From positions 274,323,496-274,387,495 of the forward strand of contig OX336394.1 in NCBI GenBank assembly GCA_946902985.2: 64,000 nucleotides of DNA, written 5' to 3'. The position numbers and the translations under genes were made by a program. Each line of letters begins with the position of its first letter. The first letter of the stretch is position 1. The stretch comes from Meconema thalassinum. Lineage: Eukaryota > Arthropoda > Insecta > Orthoptera > Tettigoniidae. The notes beneath the pieces were generated by a model that saw only the letters and a program-made list of their open reading frames with translations, was not told the DNA's origin and did no database searches. This document shows positions 11,019 to 20,613 of the stretch, piece after piece.

Positions 11019-11966
11019 TCACACAACATGTAATTTATTGATCCAAGAATTAAACGTAGAGTTAAACCCTAACCATTTGACATAGAGTTTATTTCCTTTT
11101 TGTTTCAACACTTTTTCCACAAGATAATGCTGAGGAAATGCTGTTTTCTGAAGTTCATGGAGATAAAATCTACCTTTTATGGGTTGGTGGTTGAGGTCTT
11201 GCAGTAAATAGGTGACTGGAGTGTCCAAGTTGACTCGACGAATTCGAAATAGTTCAGTCCCCCACAGAGGCGTGTAGCCCTTATTGAAGGCAGACTTAAA
11301 TTTGCTCACACGAACAAAATCCCCAATTTTCAGTCGGTGACGTTTAGGATCGGCTGTTTTTATGGGGTTAAACAGTTTATCCAATCGCTGAATATTTTTG
11401 GTCACGAGGCGTGGCTTGGTCCCAATCGTTCTATGTTTGGTGTCATTGTAACGTGACACTAGCTCAGGTAACATGTCCAACCAGCGATACGTGCCCTGAG
11501 CGGTAAACGCTTTCCACATATGGGTTTTCAATGTTCGTCTGAACCGCTCGACCACACTGGCTTTGAGGTTGTTGTACATGGTGTAATGGTGAATATCATT
11601 AGATTTGAGAAAACTGGAGAAATCCTTGTTGAAAAATTCTTTCCCCTGGTCAGTTTGTAGCAGCTGAGGTTGACGTTTGGAGTGTTGAATAATATGTTGA
11701 AAGGCCTTGGTAACTAATGGACCAGACTTGCGACGCACAGGTTCAACAAAGGCCAATTTGGAATAGACATCAGTGACGGTCAACATATAGCGTACACCGT
11801 CGTTAACGCTAGCATAGGGTATCATTTCAACCAAGTCAGCCTGCCAAAGTTCATCCACACCTCGTGAAATCACCTTGAGTCGCGGATAGTGACGCCTAGC
11901 TGGGCGATGCAACTCGTGAGCAATACCCATTTTAATGGGTGAGGGCTTAAATAATAATTTTGGCAT
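11019..11966 (-). CDS. Polinton integrase (RVE family) with C-terminal chromodomain
   Basis: Catalyses insertion of the element. The retroviral-type integrase core shows the D-D-E triad: WQADLVEM, LQTDQGKEFF and KASVVERFRRT. An SH3-like segment (RLKIGDFVRVSKFK) follows, then a chromodomain-like tail (YLVEKVLKQKGNKLYVKWLG). The frame is open from 12,095, but the ATG at 11,966 (MPKLLFKPSP) fits better. It gives 315 residues and overlaps the upstream minus-strand gene by only 20 bases. No internal stop is seen, so this gene looks intact. Confidence 0.92.
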   Translation of the reverse strand: MPKLLFKPSPIKMGIAHELHRPARRHYPRLKVISRGVDELWQADLVEMIPYASVNDGVRYMLTVTDVYSKLAFVEPVRRKSGPLVTKAFQHIIQHSKRQPQLLQTDQGKEFFNKDFSSFLKSNDIHHYTMYNNLKASVVERFRRTLKTHMWKAFTAQGTYRWLDMLPELVSRYNDTKHRTIGTKPRLVTKNIQRLDKLFNPIKTADPKRHRLKIGDFVRVSKFKSAFNKGYTPLWGTELFRIRRVNLDTPVTYLLQDLNHQPIKGRFYLHELQKTAFPQHYLVEKVLKQKGNKLYVKWLGFNSTFNSWINKLHVV

Positions 11967-12957
11967 TTCGAAGTTTTTGTTCAATTTCTTGAATTTCCCA
12001 ATCGTGACCGGTGTGGCCAGCTTGACGTGAAGCATGCAACAACTGTAGCCGCTGGACGAGCTTATTGGGATTGTGCCGGTAGGTAACATCCACAAGGGGT
12101 TTTAATGGTTTAAATGTCACTCCCGAAGCGGACGCTTCACGACGAGTACTTTGACTAGTGGGAGACATTTTTGCAATGATGGTTTTATATTTTTGAGATA
12201 TATTGGCATTCACTTGTTGAGCGGGATCATACTGTCTTTTGTGGGCATGGGTATTCAATAAAATGGATTTAAATTTGTTAAGATCCTCTGACGTATAATC
12301 ATGGGGAGAGGGGGTCCGAGAAAAGAGCAGCTTTAACAGTCCTGGCGTTAATTTATAGTTGATGTTTTTAATGACAGCTTTAGTACGAGCAAATTTAATG
12401 GATGAATCGCCAATTTTAAAACTATCATCCTCATAGCGAACACCATACGTGGTATCTGTGTTTCCAATAAATAGATCGGTGAAATAGGGTTCCAATGTTG
12501 ATCCATAATATTTTATTAAAATGGTTTTCAGTTGAGCTTTATGTTGAGGGGTGGCCAAGAGTTGTGAAAACGGAGACGCTCTGGAAGGGCAAGGTGTTTC
12601 GACCATGGCCAAGGATTTCTTTTTTCTCAAAAACTCTGCAAGGGGTGCGGCCTTTTTTTGAGGCGTAAACACTTGTTCCTCGTCATCCTCAACCTCGCTA
12701 ACACTAGTCAAATCTTCCTGTTCCTGTTCCTCTTCCTCAGGGTCCTCGTGCAGAGTCTGCGTGGCTTGTGAAACGGTGGGTAGCGTTTCAGATGGCTTGA
12801 AAGAGGGTTTCAACATGGCTTTTAGCGGAGGTGCTAAATGTTGTTGAATAAACAAAGCATGATTTGCACGTGATTGTTTCAATTGACGAAACTTTTGGCG
12901 AATAGTATTTTTTGCTCTAATAATATGCTTTTTCAATTGACTCTCTGCTAACGCCAT
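11947..12957 (-). CDS. DUF8207-like Polinton protein
   Basis: 336 intact codons. The N-terminus is basic and helical (SQLKKHIIRAKNTIRQKFRQ). An acidic stretch EDPEEEEQEQED follows. The conserved C-terminal core is GVRYEDDSFKIGDSSIKF, then TPGLLKLLFSRTPSPHDYT, then a Tyr-rich end. This core matches my memory of DUF8207, a family recurrent in arthropod Polintons and of unknown function. The gene sits between integrase (20-bp overlap) and ATPase on the same strand, suggesting a shared transcript. Confidence 0.8.
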   Translation of the reverse strand: MALAESQLKKHIIRAKNTIRQKFRQLKQSRANHALFIQQHLAPPLKAMLKPSFKPSETLPTVSQATQTLHEDPEEEEQEQEDLTSVSEVEDDEEQVFTPQKKAAPLAEFLRKKKSLAMVETPCPSRASPFSQLLATPQHKAQLKTILIKYYGSTLEPYFTDLFIGNTDTTYGVRYEDDSFKIGDSSIKFARTKAVIKNINYKLTPGLLKLLFSRTPSPHDYTSEDLNKFKSILLNTHAHKRQYDPAQQVNANISQKYKTIIAKMSPTSQSTRREASASGVTFKPLKPLVDVTYRHNPNKLVQRLQLLHASRQAGHTGHDWEIQEIEQKLRNAKIII

Positions 12958-12998
12958 GGTGTCTTGACAAATGACTTGCCGGGGAATGAGACAGGGCC

Positions 12999-13697
12999 TT
13001 AAATAGCAATAAAATGATCAAACCCTAAGCGATACCGTCCTTGGTTGAGTTCACTTTGTTTGTCAATCACTAAACAGGCATGACGTTGAGTGTTCCAGCA
13101 CTTGGCACACAATTCAGTAAACATTTGAAAGGTCATATCAGGATTCACATGTTCATTATAAATGTGACGACTGTTCCTCTCGTCCTGACGAAATAAAACA
13201 ATGACATTGGCATTGTCACGAATCAACTGTTTGGACATTTTAGAATACGTTTGTCCAAGATAGGAGCAATCGATATGTTTGTGTCGACCCATGCTGAAAT
13301 AGCTTTGAATGATACCTTGACGTTCAGTGGATACATCATCGAAAATCATGAGTGAATCAGGCTTTACCTCATCCGGTGAAATCACATTTTCTTGCATGGA
13401 AAATGTAAAATAACCCATATTCTCTTTTTGTAAACCAGACATGACTTGATCCAGAAACACGTAGAGGGGTTGGTAGAGAGATTTTGCAAAAATATAAATA
13501 TTTTGAAAACGCAGACCATTGGGTGCTGTGATGAGCGTTAGCAAAAGATTTGTCTTTCCACAGCCGGAAGGCCCCACAATGATGCAACGAATTGAAGATG
13601 GAAACAGTGAACCATGGCGTTGTTCACGTGATGTGGGACAGAGATGGGAAACCATGTCCCCCACAGGGAATGACTCTTGCTGCTTAATAATCTTCAT
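12999..13697 (-). CDS. FtsK/HerA-type DNA-packaging ATPase
   Basis: 232 intact codons. Walker A is CIIVGPSGCGKTNLLL (about residues 38-53) and Walker B is SLMIFDDVS (about 115-123), followed by a polar motif near SYLGQTYSKMS. This is the A32-like genome-packaging ATPase conserved in Polintons and in many large double-jelly-roll DNA viruses; it would pump element DNA into capsids. It starts back to back with the rightward gene at 13,790, leaving about 90 bp for a divergent promoter. Confidence 0.93.
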   Translation of the reverse strand: MKIIKQQESFPVGDMVSHLCPTSREQRHGSLFPSSIRCIIVGPSGCGKTNLLLTLITAPNGLRFQNIYIFAKSLYQPLYVFLDQVMSGLQKENMGYFTFSMQENVISPDEVKPDSLMIFDDVSTERQGIIQSYFSMGRHKHIDCSYLGQTYSKMSKQLIRDNANVIVLFRQDERNSRHIYNEHVNPDMTFQMFTELCAKCWNTQRHACLVIDKQSELNQGRYRLGFDHFIAI

Positions 13698-13789
13698 TTC
13701 AACTAAGGCTTAGACAGGCTAGCAGGCTGTCTATATACAGGACACCGAGCCTTGTCATAGAAACAGTAGACTGGTACTACCGGTTGACG

Positions 13790-14179
13790 ATGGATGTCTT
13801 TGGACGTGCATTGATGGCCAAAGCTAGGCCTGTTCCCATACATGATCCTAAACAAGAAACAGATCCTGCTAATAAACACTATGTGGATAGGTCAGTAGTG
13901 CCACGCACAAAACAGGGAGATTATGACTTTAAGGGAAAGTGGTTAACCCATGTAAAACATCCTCAAGTGTCTACAGACGTTACTACGAAAAAGTATGTGG
14001 ATAACAAAGTGTATGAGTTTTATGACAAAGTGCCCCAGCTTACGGTGAATGGCTATAGCGCTAATCACCATCGGATTATTCACGTGGAAGACCCGCAAGA
14101 CGAAGACGATGTCTGTACCAAGCGTTACATGACCTATGAAATGAAAAGGCTTTATAAATTTATCCCATCTGTATTTTAG
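13790..14179 (+). CDS. TKxYVD-repeat protein (fibre-like)
   Basis: 129 codons from the ATG at 13,790. The repeated motif D-P-x-NKHYVD, TTKKYVDNKVYEFYD and EDDVCTKRYMTYEM recurs about every 40 residues. The same TKxYVD signature is common in phage and virus tail-fibre or receptor-binding proteins, so a virion surface or trimeric fibre role is possible. No membrane segment is visible. It opens the rightward block, divergent from the ATPase. The function is inferred from the repeat only. Confidence 0.7.
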   Translation: MDVFGRALMAKARPVPIHDPKQETDPANKHYVDRSVVPRTKQGDYDFKGKWLTHVKHPQVSTDVTTKKYVDNKVYEFYDKVPQLTVNGYSANHHRIIHVEDPQDEDDVCTKRYMTYEMKRLYKFIPSVF

Positions 14180-14202
14180 TGTATCTGACAAATTAAAAAC
14201 CT

Positions 14203-14508
14203 ATGAATGGCAGAAACCATTTACCGCTAGTTCATGATCAGCACTTGACCTATGTGCTTGCTTCGGGTTTAAGCCACTATCGATTACACTATGATGGAAC
14301 CATTCACATCAAATATGCCATACCTGATGAGAACCATTTACAAATAAAAATAAATGGTCATAGGATGTTGATCCATAACCATGAAATGGTCAATGCAAGT
14401 GACGAATTATCCTTTAATCTCATGTTGACATGGGATGAAAAGCAAGCGGGAAAAACCATAAACGATTTCCCACTTTATGTGGAATTGGAATATACAACCA
14501 TGAAATAA
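14203..14508 (+). CDS. Small Polinton protein, unknown
   Basis: 101 intact codons, starting 23 bp after the previous stop. It is rich in His, Tyr and beta-branched residues (DGTIHIKYAIPDENHLQIKI), suggesting a small beta-sandwich. I do not recognise a family. Position between a fibre-like gene and the protease suggests a structural or virion-associated product. Confidence 0.55.
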   Translation: MNGRNHLPLVHDQHLTYVLASGLSHYRLHYDGTIHIKYAIPDENHLQIKINGHRMLIHNHEMVNASDELSFNLMLTWDEKQAGKTINDFPLYVELEYTTMK

Positions 14509-14589
14509 CCATCTGACGTTAGTTGTGATTTAAACTTTCTTGTGAAAGGTTGTTGGTCATTATCATGGTGAAACAAAGGTGTGCGGTGA

Positions 14590-15397
14590 GATAGACTAAA
14601 AAAAGGACTTTGTCCTTGGCAAAGCCTGGGCTTAAGACATTCGTGGACAAGCCCTTGCGAAAGAAAAAAGGAAAAAAATAATGTATTGACCATAAGGAAA
14701 GCCTTTCGAGCAGCACAGAGACATGTTATTCCAAAACGTCGGCGACAGGGTTCAAACCAAGGGCGAGTGATTCCCGTCCCCAAACGAGCGGGATTTTTAC
14801 CTGCATTATTTGCCGGTTTGGCTGCTCTGGGTTCACTTTTGGGCGGTGCCAGTGCAGTGGCGAAAACCATTAAAGCCGCGCAGCAGGGCAAGCAACAACT
14901 CAAAGAAAGTCAGCGACACAATGAAACGATGGAAGCGATTGCCATGGGGGCTAGAAATGCCAATTTAAAGCCAGCCTTTTATCAACAAGGATATGGGATT
15001 TCACCATTTCGAAATATTAAAAAAAACTCAGCCATAGCAAGACATGCCCTGACGCATCAACAAGTGGAAAGCTATGCTAAACAACTAAAGCTTTCTCATT
15101 TTCGAGGTGTGTTTATGCGAAACCAATTACCCCCACGACCCTGGAAACAGGAATGTGTTGTTGTCAATTTGGATGATCACCGAGGACCAGGAACACATTA
15201 TGTAGCTTATGTCAAAGAGGGATCCACTGTATGGTACTTTGACAGTTTTGGGAATTTGCCCCCGCCCATTGGACCAATTGACCTATTTTGGAAACAGGAT
15301 CAAGATATATTATAATGTGAAACGTGAGCAAACGTTTAACAGCCAACAGTGTGGACGTTTTTGTTTAATTTTTTATATAAGACGCAGCATAAGCTAA
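14590..15397 (+). pseudogene. Hydrophobic minor-capsid-like segment fused to adenain-type cysteine protease; frameshifted
   Basis: The open frame runs from 14,590 to 15,315, but no ATG precedes the conserved region. The N-terminal part is Arg-rich, then a glycine/alanine hydrophobic stretch (FLPALFAGLAALGSLLGG) like membrane-active minor capsid peptides. The C-terminal part is an adenovirus-type maturation protease: LSHFRGVFMRNQLP, the His motif GTHYVAYV, YFDSFGNLPPP and the nucleophile region QQCGRFCLIF. The last region lies in another frame (to 15,397), after a small indel in a TA-rich run near 15,305. The protease would therefore lose its catalytic cysteine. Confidence 0.85.
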
Positions 15398-15409
15398 AAC
15401 GCCACCAGT

Positions 15410-16132
15410 ATGTCGGCAGAAAGTAAAACGTTTACACTGCATGGACGTGGACCTGAAGTCAGCCTAGACTTTTACCCGCCTATCGAATTGAGTGAAAAAC
15501 CCTATGGTTTAGGACTTGTTTCTCTTGAAACGTACAATCGAATATACAACATACGTGAAAATGTGAACAACAAGTTTTACTAAGATGATTCTGTGCTCAC
15601 CTTGAACTCTGGTGGATACACGATCGATGACATTTATGAACACATTTATGTGGTGTTGATCAATCAATATGGTTTAAAGTCATTTCTCGACGGAACGCAC
15701 AAGTTTGAACTTGTAGGAAATACCAACACTCATCGCTGCAGTATTTTCTCCTCATTCAACATTGACTTTAAAACACACCCCGATTCCATTGGTCCATTAC
15801 TAGGATTTAAACCACGTGTGTTAGAGCCCAACAAAAAACATGATTCGGACCATGAAGTGAAATTCATTGAGGACCATCACGTGTCGGTGACGTGTAATAT
15901 TATTAGCCAAGTGTACACCAATCAAGAACCATCGCATTCGCTTTATGACTTTATTGTGACATCACCCAATGGGTATATTATTCGTGAAAACCCTCCAGTG
16001 GTGCTTTTTCATTCTGTGGCTGTCGATAGTATTAGTAATATAACATTAAGACTGATCAATAGAGATCAACAACTCATTGATCTAGATTCTACCACACCAG
16101 TGACTTACAAGTTGGTGCTAAAGCCACTATGA
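15410..16132 (+). pseudogene. Penton-like minor capsid protein, one nonsense codon
   Basis: Start ATG at 15,410. The N-terminus shows FYPPIELSEKPYGLGLVSLE and TYNRIYNI, typical of Polinton single-jelly-roll minor capsid (penton) proteins. A TAA at 15,581-15,583 interrupts codon 58; the remaining ~182 codons in the same frame are open to 16,132. The product would form capsid vertices. Its stop overlaps the ATG of the next short ORF (ATGA). Confidence 0.85.
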
Positions 16133-16317
16133 AGTTTGTGTATAAAGCAACAACACCGTCTAGGAATGGTGTTAGTTGTTTGCCACGTGAATACACGTTA
16201 ACATCTCAAGGCAAGAAGATTTTACAGCATTTGGGTTACCACGTCAACCCTCATAATGAATTCTATCCTAGAGATAGCGAACCGCATCGAGGAGCAACCA
16301 GGAGTGGTAAGAATTGA
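16129..16317 (+). CDS. Short ORF between capsid genes, doubtful
   Basis: 62 codons overlapping the penton stop (ATGA) and the first 60 bp of the major capsid gene. The translation-coupling-like overlap and basic composition are suggestive. It has no motif I recognise and could be a chance frame. Confidence 0.3.
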   Translation: MKFVYKATTPSRNGVSCLPREYTLTSQGKKILQHLGYHVNPHNEFYPRDSEPHRGATRSGKN

Positions 16318-17469
16318 TCTCCATTCCTATCAAGCTCAAACACCTGGACTCAATAACAATGATGAAATTCAATTTGTTATCAACAACCAAGATATTTACA
16401 CCCTACCGCATGAAAGTGTCATTGAGATTGAAGGTCGGCTCACGAAAGCCGATGGCTCTACACCCACCACATCCAAGTTGGCCAACCATGGTTTGGCCTT
16501 TCTATTTTCTGAAGTGCGGTATGTCATTAACGATATCGTGGTGGATAGCACTCGAAATGTGGGCATTTCCAGTGTCATGAAACTATACCCCTCTTATAGT
16601 GAGGAAGAAGGTAAAACACTTTGCATGGCAGGTTGGTGTCCTGACTCGACCAATGACTGGATGGTACACACCGATGGGACCTTTACTGGATATTTACCTC
16701 TTAAACTGATTTTAGGCTTTGCCGAAGATCACCAACGCATTGTGGTCAACGCAAGGCAAGTGCTTTATCTAGTGAGAGACAGGAGTGATAATAATGCACT
16801 CAAGGGAGCCGACAATGCCCCCATCGATTCAAAAATTCAACTACAACGCTTGCTATGGAAAGTCCCCATGTGACCCTTGAAGATAGCAAAAAACTGGACA
16901 TACTCAAAATTGTAAAGAGAGATATGCCTCTACCCATGGAATTTAGAAGCTGGGCACTCCATGAGTATCCGCTATTGCCCACCACCAACACACACAGTTG
17001 GTCTGTAAAAACAGCTCGCTATACAGAGAGACCTCTCTACCTGATCGTGGGTTTTCAAACGAATCGCAAGTATCAACAAACCAAAGATGCCACGCAATTT
17101 GATCACCTGCAATTGAGAAATGCACGTCTTTTCCTCAACGGAGCCGTGTTTCCCTATGAAGGACTGGATTTGGATTTTTCAAAAAATAAGTTTGGCCCTC
17201 TGTACGACTTGTTTTCTAAATTTCGATGGTCGTATTATCAAAAAGAGAACGGCCCCATGCTGCTACCCCAAGCGTTTAAGACAAGAGCGCCACTGATTGT
17301 CTTTGACTGTTCTTACCTGGAAGAGTCTGTCAAGCCATCCAATATCGACATTCGACTAGATTTTGAAACGCATGACAATGTACCAGCCAATACCACGGCC
17401 TACTGTTTGATTATTCATCACAAAAAAGTCAACTATTATCCACTGTCCAACCAAGTGACGAGTGTATAA
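16256..17469 (+). pseudogene. Major capsid protein (double jelly-roll), one frameshift
   Basis: Start ATG at 16,256. The N-terminal jelly roll (NNNDEIQFVINNQDIYTLP; FLFSEVRYVINDIVVDSTRN) runs to about 16,865. There a single-base loss in a C-run ends the frame at WKVPM. The second jelly roll continues in the next frame to 17,469 (GFQTNRKYQQTKDATQFDHL; ARLFLNGAVFPYEGLDLDFS). The combined length of about 404 codons is normal for Polinton major capsid proteins. It would build the icosahedral shell. Confidence 0.9.
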
Positions 17470-17502
17470 ATAACAGCTCAACCCACGTCAAGCCGCTCAG
17501 TC

Positions 17503-18038
17503 ATGTCTTGCTTCAAAGCCTCAAGAGACGTTACATCCATGAATTTAAACTCTGAGGAACAACGTTTCAAGACTTTTGCCACGTGGCCGGTGCCTTTCAT
17601 AAACCCTCAAGCCTTGGCGGCCGCTGGATTCTACTATTTAAAAACAAGAGATGGTGAAATGTGCCTTTTGTCCCATCATCATAGACCAATGGCAGGAGGG
17701 CGATGAACCCATGCAGGAACATCAGCGCTGGTCACCCACCTGCCCCTACCTGTGCAGAATGGAAGTGGGAAATATACCTTGTCATTCAAGCTATCCCTCA
17801 CTTGTGTCCCTGGGTAATGAAAAAAAAAACAAGTTACGATACGTGTGGACCGTATGGTATCCATGGTGCTTCGGTGAGCAGCTCACCATCAAAAACGCCT
17901 AGTTTAGAGACATTGGAACATCATCGGTGTTATGGACGTTACAAACACAAGAGACTATATTGTTGTATCAGTTGGTATCGTCCTTATCCCAAAATGAGAA
18001 AAGCCTGTAAGACGTGTTATGATAATAAAATGATGTAA
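17503..18038 (+). pseudogene. BIR-domain (IAP-like) gene, frameshifted
   Basis: ATG at 17,503. The first frame gives the start of a baculovirus IAP repeat: RFKTFATWPVPFINPQALAAAGFYY. After a one-base shift near 17,655, the second frame completes it: CAFC, DQWQEGDEPMQEHQRW and CPYLC, including the C-x2-C, His and Cys zinc ligands. A second shift in a ten-A run near 17,825 leads to a tail with SYDTCGPYG and a Cys-rich end. No clear RING is visible. BIR proteins of this type block caspases or bind other apoptosis factors. The gene lies between the major capsid and nuclease-like genes. Confidence 0.82.
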
Positions 18039-18178
18039 TTCTTAAATTCTTATTTTTGCATGTACCACTGTCCTACCCTAACCTCAATTTAAAACTAGCA
18101 TGACAGGTAAGTCCATGCCATGATCACACCTGATCGTCAGTCAGTCGTCAGTTGAACTTGGTCCAGGCAAGCGTTAAC

Positions 18179-18730
18179 ATGTTGCGCGCACTCATTGTGG
18201 ATTGCCAAGGGTTTAAAATTGGTGACAACAAATTTATATTTAAACAAGTGGCCATGATCGATTGTACCACGTTTTGGATATCGCACGCTACGCATTTGCT
18301 ATTTAAACCACCCCATGAATTTGATTTGTTGTGTGAAAAAGACCGTAAACAAACTCAGTGGATTGAAAATCATAGGCAAGTAGACTGGAATCAGGGGACC
18401 ATTTCCTATAAATATTTGGATGTGGTCATGAAAGCACACTTGTCCTCGGCCAATGTGTTATTTGTGAAAGGTAATGAAAAATGTCAATGGTTGCAACCAT
18501 TTTTGGCGTCTTACTGCCAATGTATCGACCTCATGGAGTTGGGCTGCCCCTCCCTGCAAACGCTCATGGATACTTGTTCCTGTGGCAACATTACCCACAC
18601 AGCCCTATCGCATGCGTGGCATCTCTTTCATTGGTTAACCACTCATGCCTGCTGGGAGTTGTTGAACAAAATTATAACTCAAGATTTACCTGTGAATGAC
18701 GTCAGTGAGATTTCTACAAGCGACGTGTAA
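18179..18730 (+). CDS. VDxQGF-type Polinton protein, putative RNase H-fold nuclease
   Basis: The ATG at 18,179 is the first in frame, giving 183 codons. It begins LRALIVDCQGFKIGDNKFIF, with a beta-strand acidic motif like the first strand of DEDD exonucleases. Next is LFVKGNEKCQWLQPFL, then IDLMELGCPSL, and a His/Cys-rich C-terminal part (CSCGNITHTALSHAWHLFHW). I recall relatives scattered in insect genomes, often near Maverick genes. Exonuclease activity is inference from the acidic spacing only. The frame is intact. Confidence 0.6.
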   Translation: MLRALIVDCQGFKIGDNKFIFKQVAMIDCTTFWISHATHLLFKPPHEFDLLCEKDRKQTQWIENHRQVDWNQGTISYKYLDVVMKAHLSSANVLFVKGNEKCQWLQPFLASYCQCIDLMELGCPSLQTLMDTCSCGNITHTALSHAWHLFHWLTTHACWELLNKIITQDLPVNDVSEISTSDV

Positions 18731-18751
18731 ACATCTACAGCACGTGATACC

Positions 18752-19219
18752 ATGGAGAAAGGCAATGCTACGGACAAAGCCATCGGCAAGTTCTTTGTGT
18801 GCAAAAAGAAATTAGACAGTTTTACCAAAGAGGAACTCTTGGCACTGCCCAAGTCGTTCATTTATTATGTGGCCGCCAACGCAGTCAAAGAAATCTGGCA
18901 ACATGTACCAAAATCATGGACTCAAGACCCTGTGTTGAGTGAATTGCAACCCTGTACAGATTACGATCACCATAAGCAAGTGGTCATGGCAAAAATACCG
19001 TCTATGCGTCAGTGTGCGACTTGCCAGCTAGTGAAACTGTATCACGGTCATAAAAGTCCATGTAAAGACTTTGTTGAATCATTCCACGGGTGTCATGGCG
19101 AGAAAAATCAACAACAAAAAAACATCGTCCACAGAGGAAGAGGAAGACCAAACCATTTTACCATCGATGGAAAAGGATATGCCAGACCTGTACTGGCAAT
19201 GGCGTCATTGACAAAGTGA
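18752..19219 (+). CDS. Cys/His-rich Polinton protein, unknown
   Basis: 155 codons from a good ATG, starting 21 bp after the previous gene. The centre has CATCQLVKLYHGHKSPCKDF and HGCHG, a potential zinc-binding cluster. The C-terminus becomes Arg/Gly-rich (RGRGRPNHF). The last 130 bp overlap the next ORF in another frame. I do not recognise a family; host-factor or nucleic-acid binding would be a guess. Confidence 0.5.
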   Translation: MEKGNATDKAIGKFFVCKKKLDSFTKEELLALPKSFIYYVAANAVKEIWQHVPKSWTQDPVLSELQPCTDYDHHKQVVMAKIPSMRQCATCQLVKLYHGHKSPCKDFVESFHGCHGEKNQQQKNIVHRGRGRPNHFTIDGKGYARPVLAMASLTK

Positions 19220-19524
19220 TTCAATACCTACCTTTCGAAATCCATCTTCCAGGTTATCGTTTTTGCGGCCCTGGAACTCATCTTGAAAAACGTTTACAAC
19301 GTGGTGATGTACCCATTAATCTTTTGGATCAAGCATGCAAGGAACATGACCTTTCTTATCGCCATAGTCATCCTGGTTTAAGACATGTGGCAGATAAATT
19401 GTTATTGAAGAAAGCTAAACAACGTTTCACATCCAGTGATGCCTCAGTGGGTGAAAGAATGGCAGCCCTGATTGTCATGAGTGCTATGAAAGAAAAGTTG
19501 ATGATGCATGGACATAAACATTGA
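19090..19524 (+). CDS. Phospholipase A2-like protein (parvovirus VP1u type)
   Basis: The domain is clear: LPFEIHLPGYRFCGPGTHLE holds the Ca-binding YxxCGPGT loop, RGDVPINLLDQACKEHDLSY holds the catalytic His-Asp pair, and HVADKLLLKKAKQRF is the third helix. The N-terminus is very basic. The frame is open from a stop just before 19,078, but no ATG precedes the domain. Either the start is non-canonical or a small upstream lesion exists. In parvoviruses this enzyme lets capsids breach endosomal membranes; the same domain recurs in insect Polintons and adintoviruses. Confidence 0.85.
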   Translation: MSWREKSTTKKHRPQRKRKTKPFYHRWKRICQTCTGNGVIDKVIQYLPFEIHLPGYRFCGPGTHLEKRLQRGDVPINLLDQACKEHDLSYRHSHPGLRHVADKLLLKKAKQRFTSSDASVGERMAALIVMSAMKEKLMMHGHKH

Positions 19525-20613
19525 GGAGTGAGGAATTGGGATTTGTTTGTATTCTATTTTACTTTTGTCAATTCACTATGACTATGAAATAAAAACAAAG
19601 GTTTACCAGAGCACGATGTTTTGTTATTTTTAATTTTAAGAAATCGTAATGTTGATGGCTTATGTTTAATTTTACACATTTCACACATGATGAATTCACA
19701 CACTGCCATTTGTTATTTTGCAATTTACAGATTTTGAAAACGTTCGTTTCAAGTTTAACGTTTTTGATGATATGGATTTTTCCATTTTGCTGATGACACT
19801 TTTTAAACAATGACCGTTTGAAGTTTTTGAATTTTCATATTTCACATATGGTCATTTCCAGTTTTTTAAAAATGTTCGTTTTAAGTTTTACGTTTTTTTA
19901 TGATATGGAAACATAGATTTTCCATTTGGTGTATGTCGAAAGTTGAGATTTGACAATGATGTTGATGCAAGTGCTTGACCTTGATAATACTGCAATGTGT
20001 TGATGCGTGTTTGGAGAAACGTCGAGGTCTACAACTACTGCAGGTAAGACTGTTTTTACAAAAATAATGTCTATTGTCTGCCACATTTCAATGAAAAACA
20101 AAACTAATGATAAACAAAATGAGTATATAAGTGACCATTTACCCCCTCCCCACCCACCCACCCTACCTCACCGTGTTTGCTCTGGTCAACCATACACACC
20201 AGCTTTCTCTCTCCACTCATACATTCACACCTATCTTTGGGAACAAACACAACCACTTTATTTATTCCCAAAAGCACATTCTCGACATGCACACTCATCC
20301 CAAAAAAAACTTTTTTAGTTTATCATTTACATTACGAAAAATAATTAAATACAAGTTATTAAAGTTACTAAAATCTTACTTATTTCATATTTACAATAAA
20401 AAACTTTGTACAGCTTAAAAGAATCAAACTATTCACCAATCAAAAATAAAAAATAAAAAAGTTGCATAGAACTGTTTTTTAAGAGCAAAAGGTCCAAGTG
20501 GGTTGCCACTATTTACAAAATCTACTATTTACAATGGCAGAAACCAATATTTACAAAATACTAAATCTACAAGTTACATAAAGCTATGTCCCATAAACGA
20601 TTAAACAGTGAAC
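19525..20613. other. Intergenic region between convergent Polinton genes
   Basis: About 1.1 kb, T-rich on the left and A/C-rich on the right. It contains a diverged direct repeat around 'aatgttcgtttTaagttttacgttttt' at about 19,735 and 19,865, both followed by 'atgatatgga'. No ORF with a recognisable domain is seen. It presumably holds the poly(A) signals of PLA2 and polB transcripts. Confidence 0.5.

Noticed and set aside
19568..20418. ORFs in the polB-PLA2 intergenic region
   Set aside because: Overlapping frames on both strands, low-complexity composition and no conserved motif.
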